Part shown: in pieces, positions 1-12,533 of the stretch
How positions within the stretch are numbered: the first letter of the stretch is position 1
How the letters are laid out: each line of letters begins with the position of its first letter
DNA from: Sulfolobus sp. E5-1-F
Lineage (GTDB): Archaea > Thermoproteota > Thermoprotei_A > Sulfolobales > Sulfolobaceae
Direction of reading: 5' to 3'
NCBI RefSeq assembly: GCF_009601705.1
Contig: NZ_CP045687.1
Location: forward strand, 842,630 to 906,629
DNA: 64,000 bases
Program-made: the position numbers and the translations under genes
The notes under the pieces: generated by a model
What the model was told of the DNA's origin: nothing
The model's database searches: none
What the model saw: the letters and a program-made list of their open reading frames with translations, nothing else

Positions 1-939
1 CTTAATGGTTTATATATTCCTCAAGATACAGTTAAGATTATACTGAAAGCTCTACAAACTACTAATGTACTCCTAGTCGGCCCACCCGGTACTGGAAAAA
101 CCAGCTTAGCTATAAGGACTGTGAAGTCTTTAACTGGCAATAATGATAACTGTTATGAAGTAGCTACTGCCAATTCACTTTGGTTTAGAAGGAATTTGAT
201 AGGAGGAGAAAGTATAAGAGAGGGATCTGTAATGTGGAAGAGCGGGCTTTTCATTCAAGCGTACGTAAATGCTTCAAGAATAAAGGAGGGGAACTATTAC
301 GTCGTAATTGATGAATTGAATAGGGCTGACGTTGATAAGGCATTTGGAGAATTAATGACGATGTTTTCTACTCCATATCCTAGCGAATGGTCAATTCCCA
401 ATGCTCTAATAGAGGAAATTAAGAGTTATGGGGATAATATAGATAACGTAACTAAGAATTTCTTAGAAATATATGAGAAGTTAAAGAGAGAAAGTAGAGA
501 AAATGAACCATTGAAAAGAATACGAATTATTGCTACAATAAATTTAGTCGACGCTAGAAATCTGTTTTATGTTGGGGATGCACTGGCAAGAAGGTTCGTG
601 ATAATTCACTTTGATTATCCAAAAGGAACCGAAGATTTGGATGAATTTCTTAAAAATTACATTTCTTTTAGTGAGAGCTTTAAGGAAAGAGTTAAGGATC
701 TTGTAAAATATCTTAGAGATAATCTAAATGAAAAAGAAGATAAGGTAATAAAGTTCAATATCTCACCGGCTAGCCTAAAGACAGCGCTGGATATATATTC
801 CCGTCTTGATGACAACAATGCTGATATATATAAGTTCGTTGAAGTTTTAAGGTCTACAATAGGGACATTAAATCCAGATAATATAAATAAATTTAATAGA
901 TTAATAGAAAAATGGAAAAAAGAAAAAGGAGGACAATAA
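1..939 (+). CDS. AAA_5 / McrB-MoxR-like AAA+ ATPase, 5' truncated by window edge
   Basis: The reading frame is open from base 1, so the gene starts outside the window. The Walker A motif GPPGTGKT is encoded at about 82-105, upstream of the first in-frame ATG/GTG. Walker B reads VVIDELNRAD (about 301-330), and a sensor-like ATINLVDARNLF / ALARRF stretch follows with the arginine-finger region. The DELNRAD form is typical of the AAA_5 (dynein-related/McrB/MoxR) clade, which remodels proteins or powers nucleases. The partner gene (VWA protein or McrC-like nuclease) would lie upstream and is not visible. The C-terminal helical lid ends in a Lys-rich tail. Family is fairly sure; biological role unknown. 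Confidence 0.8.
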   Translation, partial: LNGLYIPQDTVKIILKALQTTNVLLVGPPGTGKTSLAIRTVKSLTGNNDNCYEVATANSLWFRRNLIGGESIREGSVMWKSGLFIQAYVNASRIKEGNYYVVIDELNRADVDKAFGELMTMFSTPYPSEWSIPNALIEEIKSYGDNIDNVTKNFLEIYEKLKRESRENEPLKRIRIIATINLVDARNLFYVGDALARRFVIIHFDYPKGTEDLDEFLKNYISFSESFKERVKDLVKYLRDNLNEKEDKVIKFNISPASLKTALDIYSRLDDNNADIYKFVEVLRSTIGTLNPDNINKFNRLIEKWKKEKGGQ

Positions 940-1867
940 AAAAGTTAATTCACTTATTGTTCTTCCTGTCATCTTCCTTTAACTCTTCTACTATCTCCCT
1001 CATTATCCTCTCTGAAGGAAATGACACCACTACTCCCTTTATCTTCTTTATTATCATGATAAAGAAAATATTCCAAATAAGAGGGAGGGTAAGGCTAAAG
1101 TATTTCTTAGGGAAAGGAAGTGTGCAAAATAACAGCCATAAAAGGTATTCGATATTTTCAATTTAACATAAAATTTTGATGTTGATGAGCACAAGATGTA
1201 ACAATTCTAAACCATTTGCCAAGGACTTTGTAATGCAACTAAAGCACTTACCTAATGTAATTCGGAAGAATCTAAACTAAGTTTGAAATGAGTGAAATTG
1301 TTATTCATATTTAGTTGCAAGAAAACAAACAAGTCAAATGTATAAGGACATGGACAAAGTTATACCTCTTAATCCTTTTCCTCATCTACACTGTACACAA
1401 TTAATTTCAAATTAATTAAATTGTTGACAACACTCCACTAATTCCTCGATAGTATTCTTTTATTGTTACTTTCCAATTTCATACATAATCATTAGTTTTC
1501 TATATAAATAAAATTTTTACATAATAGAGTGAGGACAACAGTTTCACTCATTTGAAGTTTAAATTCCCTCTTCAAACCTCTTTCATTAAATAGTAACTGT
1601 GTAACGAAAATCTTGATAAAGATTAAGAATTATTAGTTTAGATTTTCTCTTACTCCTATTAACGGCTAAATCATATGCTGAATTGAGAAATAAGTGAATG
1701 CTGTATACGACTTATACTAAATTAACAAAATTATTGTTCACAATAGAAGAGAAGGACGAAAAATTTTACGTGAATATGATTCAAATTGAATAATTCCAGA
1801 TTTTAGGGACTTTTCCCATCTCATAGTATATAATAATCTTTATAACTTAGTTATATGAATATATGTT
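940..1867. other. Gene-poor gap between the AAA ATPase and thiC
   Basis: About 930 bases without a convincing gene. A 35-codon minus-strand frame at 950-1057 contains SERIMREIVEELKED and might be the C-terminal relic of an antitoxin-like protein, but it has no supporting context. The plus-strand 84-codon frame at 912-1166 overlaps the ATPase end and has non-protein-like composition. The rest is AT-rich with many short stops. A TATA-like AT stretch lies near 1828-1850, in front of thiC. Confidence 0.4.
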
Positions 1868-3169
1868 ATGGCCATAATAGATGAGGCCAGAAGGGGTCAA
1901 ATCACAGATGAGATGAGGGAAATTAGTAAGCTTGAGGGAATTTCGGTAGAGAAGGTAAGAAATAGAATAAGTGAGGGTAAAATAATGTTAATTAGGAACG
2001 CTAAGTATCCTAGCAAAAAACTTGTTCCAATAGGTAAAGGATTAACTACTAATGTTAACATAAACATCGGGACTTCAAGTGAAGTTGTAGACTTAGAGAT
2101 GGAATTGGAGAAGGTGAAAGTCGCAAACAAGTGGGGTGATACCTTAATGGATCTATCAACAGGAGGAGATTTAGATGCTATAAGGAGGGAGATAATAAAG
2201 ACATCAGATTTACCAGTAGGTACAGTACCAGTGTATCAAGTATTCATAGAGTCATTTAAGAAGAAATCCGGTGGTGCTTATTTTACTGAAGACGAATTAT
2301 TAAACACCGTAGAAAAGCACTTAAAGGATGGAGTTGCATTTATGACAATTCACGCTGGGATAACTAAGGAATTAGCTATTAGGGCATTAAAGAGCAACAG
2401 GATAATTCCAATAGTATCAAGGGGAGGGGATATGATAGCTGGTTGGATGATACACAATAATTCTGAAAATCCGTATAGGAAACACTGGGATTACTTATTG
2501 GAAATGTTCAAGGAATATGATGCGGTAATTTCTTTGGGAGATGCACTAAGGCCTGGAGCAACTGGAGACGCTCATGATGAATTTCAGATTGGTGAACTCT
2601 TGGAAACCGCTAGGCTAGTGAAGAGTGCATTGCAAAAGGGTGTGCAAGTAATGGTTGAGGGTCCGGGACACGTACCGTTAAACGAAATAGCTTGGGACGT
2701 TAAGTTAATGAAGAAGTTAACTGGTGGTGTGCCATATTACGTTTTAGGTCCTTTACCGATAGATGTTGGTGCACCTTATGATCACATAGCTTCTGCAATA
2801 GGTGCCGCAATATCATCAGCTGCTGGTGCAGATCTATTGTGTTATCTAACTCCAGCTGAACATTTGGGTTTACCAACTGTCAAACAAGTTGAGGAAGGGG
2901 CAATTGCTTACAGGATTGCAGCTCACGCTGGTGATGTAGTTAAGTTAGGGAGAAGGGCTAGGAAATGGGATGATGAAGTTAGCTATTATAGAGGGAAACT
3001 TGATTGGGACAATATGATTTCCAAGCTAATTGATCCTCAAAGAGCTTATCAAGTATACACTCAGTTTGGTACTCCGAAAGTAAGAGCGTGTACTATGTGT
3101 GGTGGGTATTGTCCAATGATGTGGGCAATGGATCAAGTGAGGAAGATTGGCTCTTCATCATCCCTATAA
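1868..3169 (+). CDS. thiC: Phosphomethylpyrimidine synthase ThiC
   Basis: Radical-SAM enzyme converting aminoimidazole ribotide to HMP phosphate in thiamine synthesis. The 433 residues match the usual archaeal/bacterial ThiC length. Family hallmarks are visible: [45 protein letters not shown], and the C-terminal cluster-binding [11 protein letters not shown], which fits the CxxCx4C iron-sulfur motif. The ATG at 1868 follows an AT-rich region (tataat, tataact) at a distance expected for a leaderless archaeal transcript. I see no TPP riboswitch signature in the short leader. The KARI-like gene follows 42 bases downstream on the same strand. Confidence 0.96.
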   Translation: MAIIDEARRGQITDEMREISKLEGISVEKVRNRISEGKIMLIRNAKYPSKKLVPIGKGLTTNVNINIGTSSEVVDLEMELEKVKVANKWGDTLMDLSTGGDLDAIRREIIKTSDLPVGTVPVYQVFIESFKKKSGGAYFTEDELLNTVEKHLKDGVAFMTIHAGITKELAIRALKSNRIIPIVSRGGDMIAGWMIHNNSENPYRKHWDYLLEMFKEYDAVISLGDALRPGATGDAHDEFQIGELLETARLVKSALQKGVQVMVEGPGHVPLNEIAWDVKLMKKLTGGVPYYVLGPLPIDVGAPYDHIASAIGAAISSAAGADLLCYLTPAEHLGLPTVKQVEEGAIAYRIAAHAGDVVKLGRRARKWDDEVSYYRGKLDWDNMISKLIDPQRAYQVYTQFGTPKVRACTMCGGYCPMMWAMDQVRKIGSSSSL

Positions 3170-4818
<1,649 letters not shown>

Positions 4819-5292
4819 TTAATATTCTTCTTGAGAAGAGAGTATAAAAATATATAGTTGTGCGAATGAAATTTTAACCAGTCCATAAAGATATAACGTG
4901 AATCTTAATCAAAGGGGATAATTGTGGAATTTATATGATGACAAACGTAGTCTGTTGAACGATACTGAGAGGTTTGAAAGCTTTTCCTTCAAATTATGTA
5001 AGTGGGATATATAATAGGAGTAGTAAACGATTATAGGTAAATCGATGTATGACTATAATTACTATCGTTAGCACTATAGGTACAATGGTAACTCCATTTT
5101 AATATAACGCTCTTATTATTCACTTTTACCCTTAGCTCACTTAATATTGTAAAAATGGTTAATGAATCTTATCTTTATGATATCGTAAAAAAATCAAGTA
5201 AGAATAGATACGAGAACATGAACATCGACAAACTCTTCTCTATAGTTCCGAATATAGAACAAGTCAAGTGTATAGAACGTTGTGTAAAAAAC
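4819..5292. other. Intergenic, no gene seen
   Basis: About 470 AT-rich bases between the exonuclease-like gene and marR. A 59-codon plus-strand frame (5154-5333) runs into the antisense of marR and has no recognisable motifs, so I did not call it. Confidence 0.4.
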
Positions 5293-5727
5293 TTACTCTT
5301 TGGAACTTCCTATTTTAGAAAGTATTTTGCTTAGACCTTGTAGCAATTCTGAAACGTCTTCTATATCACTCAACATTTCATCTACCAAATCTCTAAGAAT
5401 CTCATTAGCTTTTAACAATACTTCCCTACCTTTAGGAGTTATCTTAACTATTACAATTCGTCTATCCTTGTTATCCCTAACTCTTCTAACTAACCCCCTT
5501 GCCTCAAGTTTATCAACTGCTGCAGTAATTGCTGATTGAGTCACAAAGTACCTATTCGCTAAGTAAACCATTGATCTAGGTTCCTCTGATGTCGCCTTAA
5601 GTATTGAGAAGTCAAGATAAGATAAGCTCATTAACTTCCCTAACCTATTGTTGAACTCCTTTATTGAGCCTCTATAGATTTTAGCTATAGTATTCATTAA
5701 TTGGAGTTTTTCATCTATTTTTTGCAT
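5293..5727 (-). CDS. MarR-family transcriptional regulator
   Basis: A 144-residue winged-helix protein. Recognition region: [19 protein letters not shown], then the wing [20 protein letters not shown], the standard MarR DxRR-x-x-x-x-x-T-x-x-G pattern. Dimerisation helices lie at both ends. It is downstream of and overlaps by 17 bases the MFS transporter gene on the same strand, a common arrangement for a ligand-responsive repressor controlling its own efflux pump. I infer autoregulation of the pair from the arrangement; no operator was identified. Confidence 0.9.
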   Translation of the reverse strand: MQKIDEKLQLMNTIAKIYRGSIKEFNNRLGKLMSLSYLDFSILKATSEEPRSMVYLANRYFVTQSAITAAVDKLEARGLVRRVRDNKDRRIVIVKITPKGREVLLKANEILRDLVDEMLSDIEDVSELLQGLSKILSKIGSSKE

Positions 5728-7390
5728 TTACTACACCTCCATCTAGTTGTTCTGCAATAACTCTCCTTCCTCTTAGGGCTGAGGCAATAGCAGCAATAAA
5801 CGTTAAAACTGCACTAATGTAAAATGCTTCTCTTAAGGCTATCATAAATGATGGTGCGATAGCCTCTGGAAACCAATCATGTTGTTCCATTATTGCAACA
5901 GCTTGAGCGGGTACAGTTATCCCTGGAGGTAATGACGATATGATAGTCTTCACTGGATCATATCCTAAGAACGCTGCAAATAATGCCCCTGTTACTGGTA
6001 TCTTTTGCATCAATGGTGCTAACTGAGGAGCACCAGCTTGAGTTACCGCATTCGCTAATGCACTTGGCAAAGTTGAGGCTAAAGAGATGATGACTATGGT
6101 GAAGAATAACGCCATACTTAAGGTTTGACCAGTATTTTGTATTGTAGCTCTCATTCCCGATGCAGCTCCTCTATATTTAGGTGGTACAGAATTCATTATT
6201 GACGCAGTGTTGGGAGAGGCGAACATTCCATTCCCTAGTCCCATTAGGAATATTATGCCAGCAAACTCAGCGTAGTTGAAATTGTAAGGTAGTAACGTTA
6301 ATAGGAGAAATCCTATACCTACGATCACCATACCTAAAGTTGCCAAGAGCCTAGCACCATACTTATCTGAAAGCCAACCACTAATTGGCCCCATAGTTAC
6401 GAATCCTATCATTAGTGGTATAGTATATATACCAGCCCAGAATGGAGTTTCCTCATAGCTGTAACCATGTAATGGAAGCCATATTCCTTGTAAGAATATT
6501 ATTAACATGATCATTAACCCACCATAAGCTATTGACCTCAGAAAACTAGCTAAATTACCCGCTGCAAACATTCTAATCTTAAACAATTCCAATCTGAACA
6601 TGGGATACTTCACCTTAGTCTCCACGTTAATAAAAGCTCCTATTAATCCTAAACCAGCTATCATTGATCCAATTACGAATGGGTTTCCCCATCCTAGCTG
6701 AGAATCACCATATGGTAGTAATCCGTAAGTTATTGCAATAAGAATTAGAATCAAACCCAAACCAAAAGTTAAGTTACCAACCCAATCTATACCTTCACTT
6801 CTGCTTGGTGCTGAGATTTCCTTCAATTTAGCATAACTCCATATTGTACCCAATATACCAACTGGGACACTAACTAAGAATACGTATCTCCAATTTATTG
6901 TAGACAATATTCCCCCTAGTATTAACCCAACTAATGACCCAGCTAAAGCCGCAATCTGGTTTATTCCTAAAGCCTTACCTCTCTCGTTGTATGGAAATGC
7001 ATCAGTAATTATTGCTGCACTGTTAGCGAAGAGAAAAGCTCCACCTATTCCTTGTACAATTCTAAACACTATTAACTCTAATGCACCTAGACTACCAGAA
7101 TTTGGAGTTAAGAATAGAAGGATCGAGCCAATTGTGAATATTAAAAAACCTAAATTGTATAATCTAACCCTTCCGAAAATGTCAGATAGTCTACCAAATG
7201 ACACCAATAAGGTTGCGGTAACTACATTATACCCCATTAATATCCATAGTAAGTACTGAAATGAGGTAAATGGGTTAATGTTAATTCCTCTAAATATGGC
7301 AGGAAGTGAGATTAGTGTTATTGTGCCGTTTATTGAAGCCATTAGTACTCCAATTGTCGTATTGCTTAAGGCAATCCATTTGTATTGCAT
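5711..7390 (-). CDS. MFS drug:H+ antiporter, DHA2 (14-TMS, EmrB/QacA type)
   Basis: A 559-residue polytopic protein with about 14 hydrophobic segments. The motif-A-type loop reads [19 protein letters not shown] and the antiporter motif-C region is near [15 protein letters not shown]. Family members export hydrophobic drugs or solvents at the expense of the proton gradient across the cytoplasmic membrane. The MarR gene overlaps its 3' end, suggesting a co-transcribed, substrate-inducible efflux module. The start ATG at 7390 is preceded, on the minus strand, by an AT-rich stretch suitable for a leaderless promoter. Substrate unknown. Confidence 0.9.
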   Translation of the reverse strand: MQYKWIALSNTTIGVLMASINGTITLISLPAIFRGININPFTSFQYLLWILMGYNVVTATLLVSFGRLSDIFGRVRLYNLGFLIFTIGSILLFLTPNSGSLGALELIVFRIVQGIGGAFLFANSAAIITDAFPYNERGKALGINQIAALAGSLVGLILGGILSTINWRYVFLVSVPVGILGTIWSYAKLKEISAPSRSEGIDWVGNLTFGLGLILILIAITYGLLPYGDSQLGWGNPFVIGSMIAGLGLIGAFINVETKVKYPMFRLELFKIRMFAAGNLASFLRSIAYGGLMIMLIIFLQGIWLPLHGYSYEETPFWAGIYTIPLMIGFVTMGPISGWLSDKYGARLLATLGMVIVGIGFLLLTLLPYNFNYAEFAGIIFLMGLGNGMFASPNTASIMNSVPPKYRGAASGMRATIQNTGQTLSMALFFTIVIISLASTLPSALANAVTQAGAPQLAPLMQKIPVTGALFAAFLGYDPVKTIISSLPPGITVPAQAVAIMEQHDWFPEAIAPSFMIALREAFYISAVLTFIAAIASALRGRRVIAEQLDGGVVNAKNR

Positions 7391-7460
7391 AATTAGAAGG
7401 TAAATGTTTAACTATTTAATCTTTTACTCCTCACTTTATAATAAATTAATTTTTAAACTC

Positions 7461-8267
7461 TTAACTTTTAGATAGTAAGACCTTCAGCACACTTTTACCA
7501 ATCTTATCCCCAGTGTACTTCCCCTCGAAATTATTCATCTCAACCCAAGTTCTCAAATCATTATATCCCCATCTTTTCAAAGCATCCCTAATCTGATCCT
7601 CATAATCCTTAACGTTTACCATTTCCTCCTCAACAAAAGTAGCAACCCATAAATCCAACAGTCTCTCCAAATCCCTTAAGGGATCTGGGCTATCATCAAC
7701 CCTCAAATCCACGTACTTTCCTACTACTAATGGGTCAATTTCCTTCTCACTCCTTTCAACCGCTTTAACAACAATTATTGCAGCACTCTGCTTACCTCTT
7801 TTATCCCCACCCCTACTCTCACCAGCCTTTAGCGCTCTGAAAATTCTCTCATAAATCTTACCCTTACCTTCAGCCTCCTTTGCCATTGCCTCTAAAACCT
7901 CTTCCCCAGCTAATATATTACCTTGTACAGTGAAATTGTTTCCAACGATATGCCCAGCGTATGAGTAACATTCCCTTCCAGTAAAGGCCGAAGCGTTGCC
8001 CTTAGAGTCAACCACGCCAATTTGTCTCTTTTCCCTTAAAGGGTCCGACTCAGTTAGAATTCTTATAGTATCTGATGCGCTATAACCCTTTTCCAATAAA
8101 GACAGTCCATTTGTACCATATGTCAAATTAGCTAAAGCTTGCGTAGCAATTGCACCAACATTTGGTTTCAACCACGGTACAAATGCACCGACAGCTAAGA
8201 ATTTACTTGCAACACCTACACCCCAGGCTTTCTCATTAGGCTCATAAATAACTATTGAGAATGTCAT
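7461..8267 (-). CDS. DUF1028 family protein (Ntn-hydrolase-like fold)
   Basis: A 268-residue protein matching DUF1028 throughout: TFSIVIYEP at the N-terminus, GVGVASKFLAVGAFVPW, GAIATQALAN, GNILAGEEVLEAM, and DLRVDDSPDPLRDLERLL near the C-terminus. Residue 2 is threonine, and family members are thought to be self-processed N-terminal nucleophile enzymes, so Thr2 after Met removal is the likely nucleophile (inference). Biochemical substrate is not established for the family as I know it; amide or peptide hydrolysis is plausible. It stands alone between the MFS operon and a secreted protein gene. Confidence 0.85.
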   Translation of the reverse strand: MTFSIVIYEPNEKAWGVGVASKFLAVGAFVPWLKPNVGAIATQALANLTYGTNGLSLLEKGYSASDTIRILTESDPLREKRQIGVVDSKGNASAFTGRECYSYAGHIVGNNFTVQGNILAGEEVLEAMAKEAEGKGKIYERIFRALKAGESRGGDKRGKQSAAIIVVKAVERSEKEIDPLVVGKYVDLRVDDSPDPLRDLERLLDLWVATFVEEEMVNVKDYEDQIRDALKRWGYNDLRTWVEMNNFEGKYTGDKIGKSVLKVLLSKS

Positions 8268-8422
8268 ATCATGTATATCCTAAAACTTATATATAAGCAA
8301 TTTACCTTTACGTAATGCCATTCATCTTATTAAAGAGAAGAAGTGAGTGTTCTGATACATATTCAGTAAGTAATAGTAAAGTTACACTAATATAAAAACT
8401 TTAATATTAAAAAAGAAAAAAG

Positions 8423-9274
8423 TTATAATTCCTTCAATACCTCGCCTAAGCTTATTTCTTGATGAGATACTATAGCAATACCGTAATTCTCTTGTTTGTT
8501 TATCCCTATCATTACGAATAAACTCTTATTTTCATAAGTGGCATTTATTGAATAGACTACAACAGTACCGTTATTATAAACAACTTTCCCTGCAACGGTA
8601 AAGTTACCTATAGTTATATTAAAGTACTTCAAAAGTTTGGTCACATTACTGAAGTTACCAGTACTCTTCAATATTAGTTGGTTATTTGATGATAGTAATT
8701 GAAAACTACCATAAGATGAATTACCATAGGCTATCACATTGCTAGAGGGGTGTGGCGCGAATACCTTCTGTGAAGTGTAAAGATACTTTAGGAGAAAAAG
8801 TGTAACGTTAACACTTGAGTTGTCATTAACAACATAAAAGTAATATCCATCAAATCCGAACGCAGTAGTGTTTTTATAATCATAGAGTAGGCTGTTATAT
8901 TGGGCATATTTAAAGCCATGTTTAACTAACGTCTTGTTTATTATTGTAAAGGCGAACGAAGATAAGGGACTAGAAGCCTTAAAATAACCTATTGTGGCGT
9001 AAGTGTTATTGAACGTTATGAAGTTTACTGTACCGTTTCCGACTATTTGAGATGCTAGTGATAAAAATAGTGTTGAATTAGTGTTATTAATATAATACGA
9101 GACGAAATTGGTTACGGGTGAAATATTATATGTATGAATTTGGCCTAATGTGGTATATTGAAATGCATCAGTTTTAGGAGAATTCTGAGTAGTGTAATGT
9201 GAGTTAGCGAGAACTACGATAAACGCAGAAATCGCAACAATAATCGTTAAAATAATCGGTATCTTCCAATTCAT
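8423..9274 (-). CDS. Membrane-anchored extracytoplasmic protein, function unknown
   Basis: A 283-residue protein with one N-terminal hydrophobic helix (about residues 5-24, IPIILTIIVAISAFIVVLA) followed by a Ser/Thr/Asn/Tyr-rich domain full of N-x-S/T sequons, typical of Sulfolobales pseudoperiplasmic proteins that are N-glycosylated. No catalytic motif recognised. It is divergent from the ABC-2 exporter genes that start at 9367, so it could share a control region with them and be a solute-binding or accessory partner (inference only). Confidence 0.6.
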   Translation of the reverse strand: MNWKIPIILTIIVAISAFIVVLANSHYTTQNSPKTDAFQYTTLGQIHTYNISPVTNFVSYYINNTNSTLFLSLASQIVGNGTVNFITFNNTYATIGYFKASSPLSSFAFTIINKTLVKHGFKYAQYNSLLYDYKNTTAFGFDGYYFYVVNDNSSVNVTLFLLKYLYTSQKVFAPHPSSNVIAYGNSSYGSFQLLSSNNQLILKSTGNFSNVTKLLKYFNITIGNFTVAGKVVYNNGTVVVYSINATYENKSLFVMIGINKQENYGIAIVSHQEISLGEVLKEL

Positions 9275-9366
9275 ACACTATACTCTTTTAGTTGACAAAT
9301 AAACTTTTTGCAAACCCGATACAACATACGCTTTTAAACGAGGGTATATATTATTATTAAATAGCA

Positions 9367-10260
9367 ATGATCAGTGTAAGCAATGTAGTCAAAAAGTACG
9401 GCAGTAAGCCAGCGTTAAATGATGTTTCATTGGATGTTAAGAAGGGTGAATTTGTGTCACTAATTGGCCCTAACGGTGCGGGAAAAACAACACTTATACG
9501 AATCCTACTAACTTTGATGAAACCAGATAAGGGTGAAATTCGAATCCTAGGAGAGAATCCATTCCATAACAAGAGAATTTTTAGGGAGATTGGTTATGTC
9601 CAAGAAATACCCAACTACCCACCATTTCTAACTGGAAAACAAGTATTAGAACTTTCAGCTAAGATAAGGGGAGCTGATAAAAGTGATGTTAAGAGAGTTC
9701 TAGAATTTGTGGAAATGGAGAACTTTGCTAATAACCCTGTAATTAAATACAGTAAGGGTATGGTTCAAAGAATAGCAATCGCCGAAGCCTTACTTGGGAA
9801 TCCGTCTGTTCTGATAATGGACGAGCCAAATATGGGAGTTGACCCAATCTTTTCCTTAAAGACCAGGGAGATATTGAACAAACTTAAGAGGGAGAATAAC
9901 GTGTCAATTCTAATGACATCTCACGAATTAGAGGACGTTAAGAAGTTGTCTGATAGAATATTCATGATATATAAGGGGAGGATAGTTTTTACTGGTACCG
10001 TTGAGGACATGGTTAAGCGGTTCTTAGGTATACAAGTTGTAATAGAAACGGACGAAATTGAAAAAGCTGAGGGAGCTCTAAAGGGGATAGAATACGTTAA
10101 AGGGGTATTCAACGAGGCGAACAAATTGATAGTCAAACTAGAGGAGGATAAAAGGGAGGAATTGTTAAGAGATTTAGTTACAAGTGGTGTTAGAGTAAAA
10201 GGTTTCTATATTGACCTAAACTTAGAAGAGGCTTACATGAGGGCGTTAAGAAATGTTTGA
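9367..10260 (+). CDS. ABC transporter ATP-binding protein (ABC-2/DRA-like)
   Basis: A 297-residue nucleotide-binding subunit: Walker A GPNGAGKTT (about residues 36-44), Q-loop near GYVQEIPNYP, signature YSKGMVQR (LSGGQ variant), Walker B VLIMDEP, H-loop MTSHELED. The C-terminal ~80 residues are the extra domain seen in DRA-type exporter ATPases. The next gene begins 8 bases before its stop and encodes the membrane subunit, so they form one exporter. The substrate could be a lipid, peptide or drug and cannot be read from sequence. Confidence 0.93.
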   Translation: MISVSNVVKKYGSKPALNDVSLDVKKGEFVSLIGPNGAGKTTLIRILLTLMKPDKGEIRILGENPFHNKRIFREIGYVQEIPNYPPFLTGKQVLELSAKIRGADKSDVKRVLEFVEMENFANNPVIKYSKGMVQRIAIAEALLGNPSVLIMDEPNMGVDPIFSLKTREILNKLKRENNVSILMTSHELEDVKKLSDRIFMIYKGRIVFTGTVEDMVKRFLGIQVVIETDEIEKAEGALKGIEYVKGVFNEANKLIVKLEEDKREELLRDLVTSGVRVKGFYIDLNLEEAYMRALRNV

Positions 10261-11086
10261 GATTATGATTTATGAGTGGAGAAGGGCAATAGCTAGGAAA
10301 AAGGTTATAGTACTATCCGTAATAACGTTCATCTTTGAATTAGGAATTTACATAGCAATATACTTAGCACCTTCACCGTCATTGAAGACCTTAATAATCC
10401 CCCTCTCTCCCTATTTATGGGCTCTTGGAGTACTATTACCACAAGTCCTCCTAATACACTTCTTAGCAATATCAATAGCTTCCGGATCTATGGCTGAAGA
10501 ATATGAACAAGGTACAGTGGATTATTTCATATCAAAGCCAATAACGAGGTTGAGGTTTATTGTAGAGAAGTGGCTGGGTTCTTTCTCATTACTTTTAATC
10601 ATTTATCTATTCATGGTAGTGATCGCCTTAATACTTTCCTCACTTTTCTTTGGAGCGCAAAGTGATCTAATACTATTACCAGAGCTCTTCTTCTCTGTAT
10701 TATTTTCAACCCTAGTCTTCTTGAACATCGCCTTTGCAATAGGTGAGATATTAAGGAGGAGTAACCTATCCTTTACAATTAGTGGATTCATCCTAATAGC
10801 CTCAGTAATAATATCTAATGTGCTGATCTTCGTCTCTATATTAACGGGAAATAAGAGTTATGAGATGATTTCCGAGTACCTACCAACCTGGGGTGCAACA
10901 GAATTACCATTTATGCTTTTACAGAACACACCGTTTTCAACAATCGTGAGAGGATTGAACATATTTCCCTCAGTAAGTAATAACGTGAATTTGGCAATTT
11001 TATCAATAATTGTCTATTCCATAGTAGCGTTTATCCCTGCCTTAATAAACTTCCTAGAAAGAGATATACCAAAGAGGATAAGTTAG
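10253..11086 (+). CDS. ABC-2 type transporter permease
   Basis: A 277-residue protein with six hydrophobic segments. The cytoplasmic-edge motif EYEQGTVDYFISKPITRLRF corresponds to the E-x-G-T-x-x-x-x-x-x-P-I-x-R hallmark of ABC-2 permeases. It overlaps the ATPase gene by 8 bases, so translation is probably coupled. Together the two would form a homodimeric-type exporter. No substrate-specific feature is seen. Confidence 0.9.
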   Translation: MFEIMIYEWRRAIARKKVIVLSVITFIFELGIYIAIYLAPSPSLKTLIIPLSPYLWALGVLLPQVLLIHFLAISIASGSMAEEYEQGTVDYFISKPITRLRFIVEKWLGSFSLLLIIYLFMVVIALILSSLFFGAQSDLILLPELFFSVLFSTLVFLNIAFAIGEILRRSNLSFTISGFILIASVIISNVLIFVSILTGNKSYEMISEYLPTWGATELPFMLLQNTPFSTIVRGLNIFPSVSNNVNLAILSIIVYSIVAFIPALINFLERDIPKRIS

Positions 11087-11384
11087 TGAAGTTATAAAAT
11101 AGCGAGAAATTTTTTACGCTACACAATTAGAGGTACAAAAAAGCTGAAATTATATTGGGTAAATGGTACTTGAGGGATAATATCTAAATTTCTTAATAAT
11201 AAGATATAGTTACGGAAATGGGATAGTTAACAGATCCAGCTCATATTTTTTGTTTCTAAGAAGTCCAGGGTTTACCTTTGTGAAATTCGTGTTTAATCCT
11301 TTTTATATAATATAATATCTCTTCATCAGAATATGAAGACACTCTATATAAGTTTCATGCTTGCGATAACAATATTCATTACGT

Positions 11385-12533
11385 TCACCGACTCTTCTTA
11401 TTATTAATTATTTTATAATTCACTAAAAGGACTATGATGAAAAAGATACAAGCTGTAGTTAGAATGAGGAGATATAAAAAATTATTATTATTTGGCATAT
11501 ATTCTCCTTGTTTTTGCTCTATAATGCTTTGATTAAGGAACATCGCTATGCACTTTCCGTTTTCCTTTATATAAACGTTTTCAGATGTGGGAAGGAAAAA
11601 CGTTTTTCCCTTTATCCCATCGATTTCAGTATAATTGTTAAATTTCAACAATAATTGTTTTTTAGCAATAAAAGAGTGATTAAAGTAATAAAATGGGCTA
11701 ATAATTAGGTCTTCCTTAAAAGGTATGGAGTTAGTGAAGAACCTTCCATTTGCTAGCCATAAACTACCCTTCGGGAAAGTGAAAATAGTATTGTTAACAA
11801 TTATTACACTAAAATTGTATAACATCTGGTCACTAGCATTACCGTAAGTCACCCAAACTTCTCCATTGTAATAGTATGCGTAACCGTTTAAAGCACTCTC
11901 ACCAGTAATTGGATATCCACTATAGGCTATCGGTGGAACGTACCAACCATTATTGTATCTGTAAAACTCACTTATAGATACGTTAAAACCTTTTCCTAGG
12001 TAAGCCGTAGCACCATTCCCATATCCCACAACCACAGTCCCAGCGTCATAACCGGAGTAGACTATTCCCAAGTAATTTCCGTACAGAACCCAAGTTTTAT
12101 TCAAAGATACACTACCGTTAGAGATGTAAAATGTAATTAGAAGCTTGTCACTGGTGTTGAACCATACTGTTGTTAAATTAAAACTACGGCCAACTAGGTA
12201 GTAATAGGAAAAAATATGATATGTACCGTTATAGAAAATACTATTTATATACTCCACCTCATATCCTGCTTTAGTTAAAATTGAAGGAATGATTACATTT
12301 TGAACAAAAATGTTGCTACCATTTAAATTAAGACACAAGTTTTCCTGAACTGAAATAGTGGGAGACCCGGGTTGAAGTGATATGTTATAGAGAGTAACTA
12401 TGGCTTGTATTCCATTCATATTAACGTATCCAAATTCATATCCATAATCATATCCAGCGTAGACAGTAGGAACTAAAATCATTGATAGAAATAGAAGAAT
12501 AACAACTATCCCTTTCATAAATATTCCTAACAT
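11385..12533 (-). CDS. Secreted, C-terminally anchored glycoprotein, function unknown
   Basis: A 382-residue protein with an N-terminal signal segment (GIVVILLFLSMILVPTVYA, about residues 8-26) and a C-terminal membrane helix (FLYLLILTTACIFFIIVLLV), followed by a short Lys/Asn-rich cytoplasmic tail. Between them is a Tyr/Asn/Gly-rich extracellular region with many N-x-S/T sequons. It resembles large Sulfolobales cell-surface proteins, and a loose similarity to thermopsin-like proteins is possible, but the thermopsin PMGIADYG signature is absent. The true start may be Met6 (12518). The 298 bases before 11385 hold no gene. Confidence 0.6.
   Translation of the reverse strand: MLGIFMKGIVVILLFLSMILVPTVYAGYDYGYEFGYVNMNGIQAIVTLYNISLQPGSPTISVQENLCLNLNGSNIFVQNVIIPSILTKAGYEVEYINSIFYNGTYHIFSYYYLVGRSFNLTTVWFNTSDKLLITFYISNGSVSLNKTWVLYGNYLGIVYSGYDAGTVVVGYGNGATAYLGKGFNVSISEFYRYNNGWYVPPIAYSGYPITGESALNGYAYYYNGEVWVTYGNASDQMLYNFSVIIVNNTIFTFPKGSLWLANGRFFTNSIPFKEDLIISPFYYFNHSFIAKKQLLLKFNNYTEIDGIKGKTFFLPTSENVYIKENGKCIAMFLNQSIIEQKQGEYMPNNNNFLYLLILTTACIFFIIVLLVNYKIINNKKSR

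Noticed and set aside
912-1166. 84-codon plus-strand frame after the AAA ATPase
   Set aside because: Overlaps the ATPase end, Ser/Phe/Ile-rich low-complexity translation, no motif or promoter.
4932-4970. Possible C/D box small RNA (atgatga ... ctga)
   Set aside because: The boxes are only about 25-30 bases apart and no C'/D' pair is seen; the motifs are too short to support a call.
5154-5333. 59-codon plus-strand frame running into marR antisense
   Set aside because: Its second half is the reverse of conserved marR coding sequence; no family features.
11385-12533. Calling the secreted protein a thermopsin
   Set aside because: The PMGIADYG and GGPGGG signatures visible in the 62318 gene are absent.
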